Assembly: GCA_023247815.1 (NCBI GenBank)
Contig: JAHFFS010000073.1
Location: 1 to 7,234 of the forward strand
Origin: Candidatus Omnitrophota bacterium
GTDB lineage: Bacteria; Omnitrophota; Gorgyraeia; Zapsychrales; JANLHA01
Reading direction: 5' to 3'
DNA: 7,234 nt
Part shown: piece by piece, positions 5,983-7,234 of the stretch
How positions within the stretch are numbered: the stretch's first letter is position 1
Layout of the letters: each line of letters begins with the position of its first letter
Notes under the pieces: model-generated
What the model was told of the DNA's origin: nothing
Database searches by the model: none
What the model saw: the letters and a program-made list of their open reading frames with translations, nothing else
Translations under genes and position numbers: made by a program

Positions 5983-7234
5983 ATGAAAAAAGGAAGCGGA
6001 GTTTTATTGCATATCACCTCGCTGCCAGGCCCTTATGGATCCGGGGACTTTGGCCCGTCGGCGTACACGTTTGTTGATTTTCTAAAAGAGAGCGGACAGA
6101 CATACTGGCAGTTCCTTCCTTTCAATCCAACGGATTCGGCCTACGGCAATTCTCCGTACAGCAGCTATTCGGCTTTCGCGATTAATCCGCTTTTCATCAG
6201 TCCGCAGAAGTTGCAGAACGATGGCTGGCTCAAATCATCGTCGGGATTGCCGGAATTGAAACAGGATGAAGGTTGCGTTGATTATCTTTTGGCTGAGGGT
6301 TTGAAGGCCAAGGTTTGGGATGCCGTCCTCAACGGTATTGATCAATATCAAAAGGACCAGCGGTTTAGGTCGTTTGTTCGTAAGAACGTTTTTTGGCTCA
6401 ATGATTTCAGCTTGTTTTTTGTTTTAAAGGAGTTTTTTTCTGGCCGGCCCTGGCACCAGTGGCCGGAGGAATTTAAGTTTCGAAAACAGGAAGCGTTAGA
6501 AGATTTTCGGCAATCGCATCAAGTGCAAATCGAACGGATCCGGTTCCAGCAGTTCTTGCTTTTTGATCAATGGCAGGATCTCCATCGTTATTGCCGGACA
6601 AACGGCGTTGCTGTTATCGGTGATCTGCCGATCTACGTGAATTATGACAGCGCCGATGTCTGGTCGTGTCCGGAGTTTTTTGATCTCGATGAGCGTTTGG
6701 ACCCGCAATATGTCGCCGGGGTCCCGCCGGATTATTTCAGCAAGACCGGACAGCGTTGGGGCAATCCACTCTATAACTGGACGCGTTTGCGGCAGGACAA
6801 ATATCATTGGTGGGTGAAAAGGTTTGAGTTGAATTTTCAGTTGTTTGATTTTTTGAGGGTCGATCATTTCCGCGGATTTGTTGGGTTTTGGCAGATCCCG
6901 GTCCAGGAAGAAACCGCGGTGAACGGTCAATGGATCGCTGGACCGGGTGCGGATTTTTTTCAGGTGATGAAGAAATGTTTTCCTCGTCTGCCAATCATCG
7001 CCGAAGATCTGGGCGTGATCACCGACGACGTTCGCGATTTGATCGAACAGTTTGCTTTTCCGGGGATGAGAATTTTTATTTTTGGATTAGGCGGTGATCA
7101 AAGTCATCCGTACTTGCCGCGCAACTATCCGGGAAATTGCGTCGCCTATACGGGCACGCATGACAACAACACCATCCAGGGCTGGCTCGAGGAGGAAGCC
7201 GCGGCTCACGAGAAAAAAAATCTCGAGGAGTATC
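5983..7234 (+). CDS. malQ: 4-alpha-glucanotransferase (amylomaltase, GH77), 3' end outside window
   Basis: MalQ transfers alpha-1,4-glucan segments between maltodextrins, releasing glucose and longer chains, in cytoplasmic maltose and glycogen metabolism. The frame is open from ATG at 5983 to the window end, giving 417 residues of an expected roughly 500. The catalytic triad is complete: nucleophile D294 in RVDHFRGF, acid/base E341 in AEDLG, and D394 in GTHDNNT. These nearly coincide with D293, E340 and D395 of Thermus aquaticus amylomaltase, so this is the compact thermus/plant DPE1-like form, without the long N-terminal extension of E. coli MalQ. Further signatures are the N-terminal LLHITSLPGPYGSGDFG, DLPIYVNYDSADVW, GVPPDYFSKTGQRWGNP and AYTGTHDNN. 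The start is 22 bases after the GH57 stop, with only a weak GGA (5973-5975) as ribosome site. It is probably co-transcribed with the GH57 gene. Confidence 0.96.
   Translation, partial: MKKGSGVLLHITSLPGPYGSGDFGPSAYTFVDFLKESGQTYWQFLPFNPTDSAYGNSPYSSYSAFAINPLFISPQKLQNDGWLKSSSGLPELKQDEGCVDYLLAEGLKAKVWDAVLNGIDQYQKDQRFRSFVRKNVFWLNDFSLFFVLKEFFSGRPWHQWPEEFKFRKQEALEDFRQSHQVQIERIRFQQFLLFDQWQDLHRYCRTNGVAVIGDLPIYVNYDSADVWSCPEFFDLDERLDPQYVAGVPPDYFSKTGQRWGNPLYNWTRLRQDKYHWWVKRFELNFQLFDFLRVDHFRGFVGFWQIPVQEETAVNGQWIAGPGADFFQVMKKCFPRLPIIAEDLGVITDDVRDLIEQFAFPGMRIFIFGLGGDQSHPYLPRNYPGNCVAYTGTHDNNTIQGWLEEEAAAHEKKNLEEY

Noticed and set aside
6496..6930. Minus-strand open frame of 144 codons
   Set aside because: It is antisense to malQ, whose frame shows clear GH77 motifs throughout. 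The other long minus-strand frames (2931-3335, 3791-4162, 5017-5349, 5430-5771) are likewise shadows of recognised genes.

Overview
The window carries seven protein genes, all on the + strand. It reads as an ordinary chromosomal stretch of a free-living bacterium with mid-range GC. The taxon cannot be fixed from the sequence alone. Two weak hints point towards an uncultivated lineage such as Omnitrophota or a relative: the DUF3536-type GH57 protein and the GC-rich palindromic intergenic repeats. No RNA gene, CRISPR array, insertion sequence or attachment site was seen, and no gene-free stretch reaches 300 bases.

Region 1 (1-2039) holds cofactor and nucleotide genes. moaC (molybdenum cofactor synthesis) is followed by thyA and folA, which overlap by one base. 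ThyA uses methylene-tetrahydrofolate to make dTMP and releases dihydrofolate; FolA reduces that dihydrofolate back, so the pair forms a closed cycle. moaC is bracketed by two striking inverted repeats. One, upstream, is built of degenerate CCCAGTTN octamers. The other, between moaC and thyA, is a perfect 23-bp stem containing four CCCGGG cores.

Region 2 (2040-3430) holds a single signalling gene, a REC-EAL response regulator of the RocR layout. It is predicted to break down cyclic-di-GMP under control of an unseen sensor kinase. Short intergenic gaps with possible promoters set it apart from its neighbours.

Region 3 (3431-7234) looks like one operon. It starts with a CNNM/CBS membrane protein (the HlyC/CorC-like Mg2+ transporter class) that lacks the usual C-terminal domain. 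Four bases later comes a GH57 protein with a DUF3536-like C-terminal region, and 22 bases after that malQ (GH77 4-alpha-glucanotransferase), which runs off the window end. The last two suggest intracellular alpha-glucan (glycogen or maltodextrin) remodelling.

I found no clear new biological system. The most unusual items are the two repeat structures around moaC and the poorly characterised GH57 protein paired with malQ.
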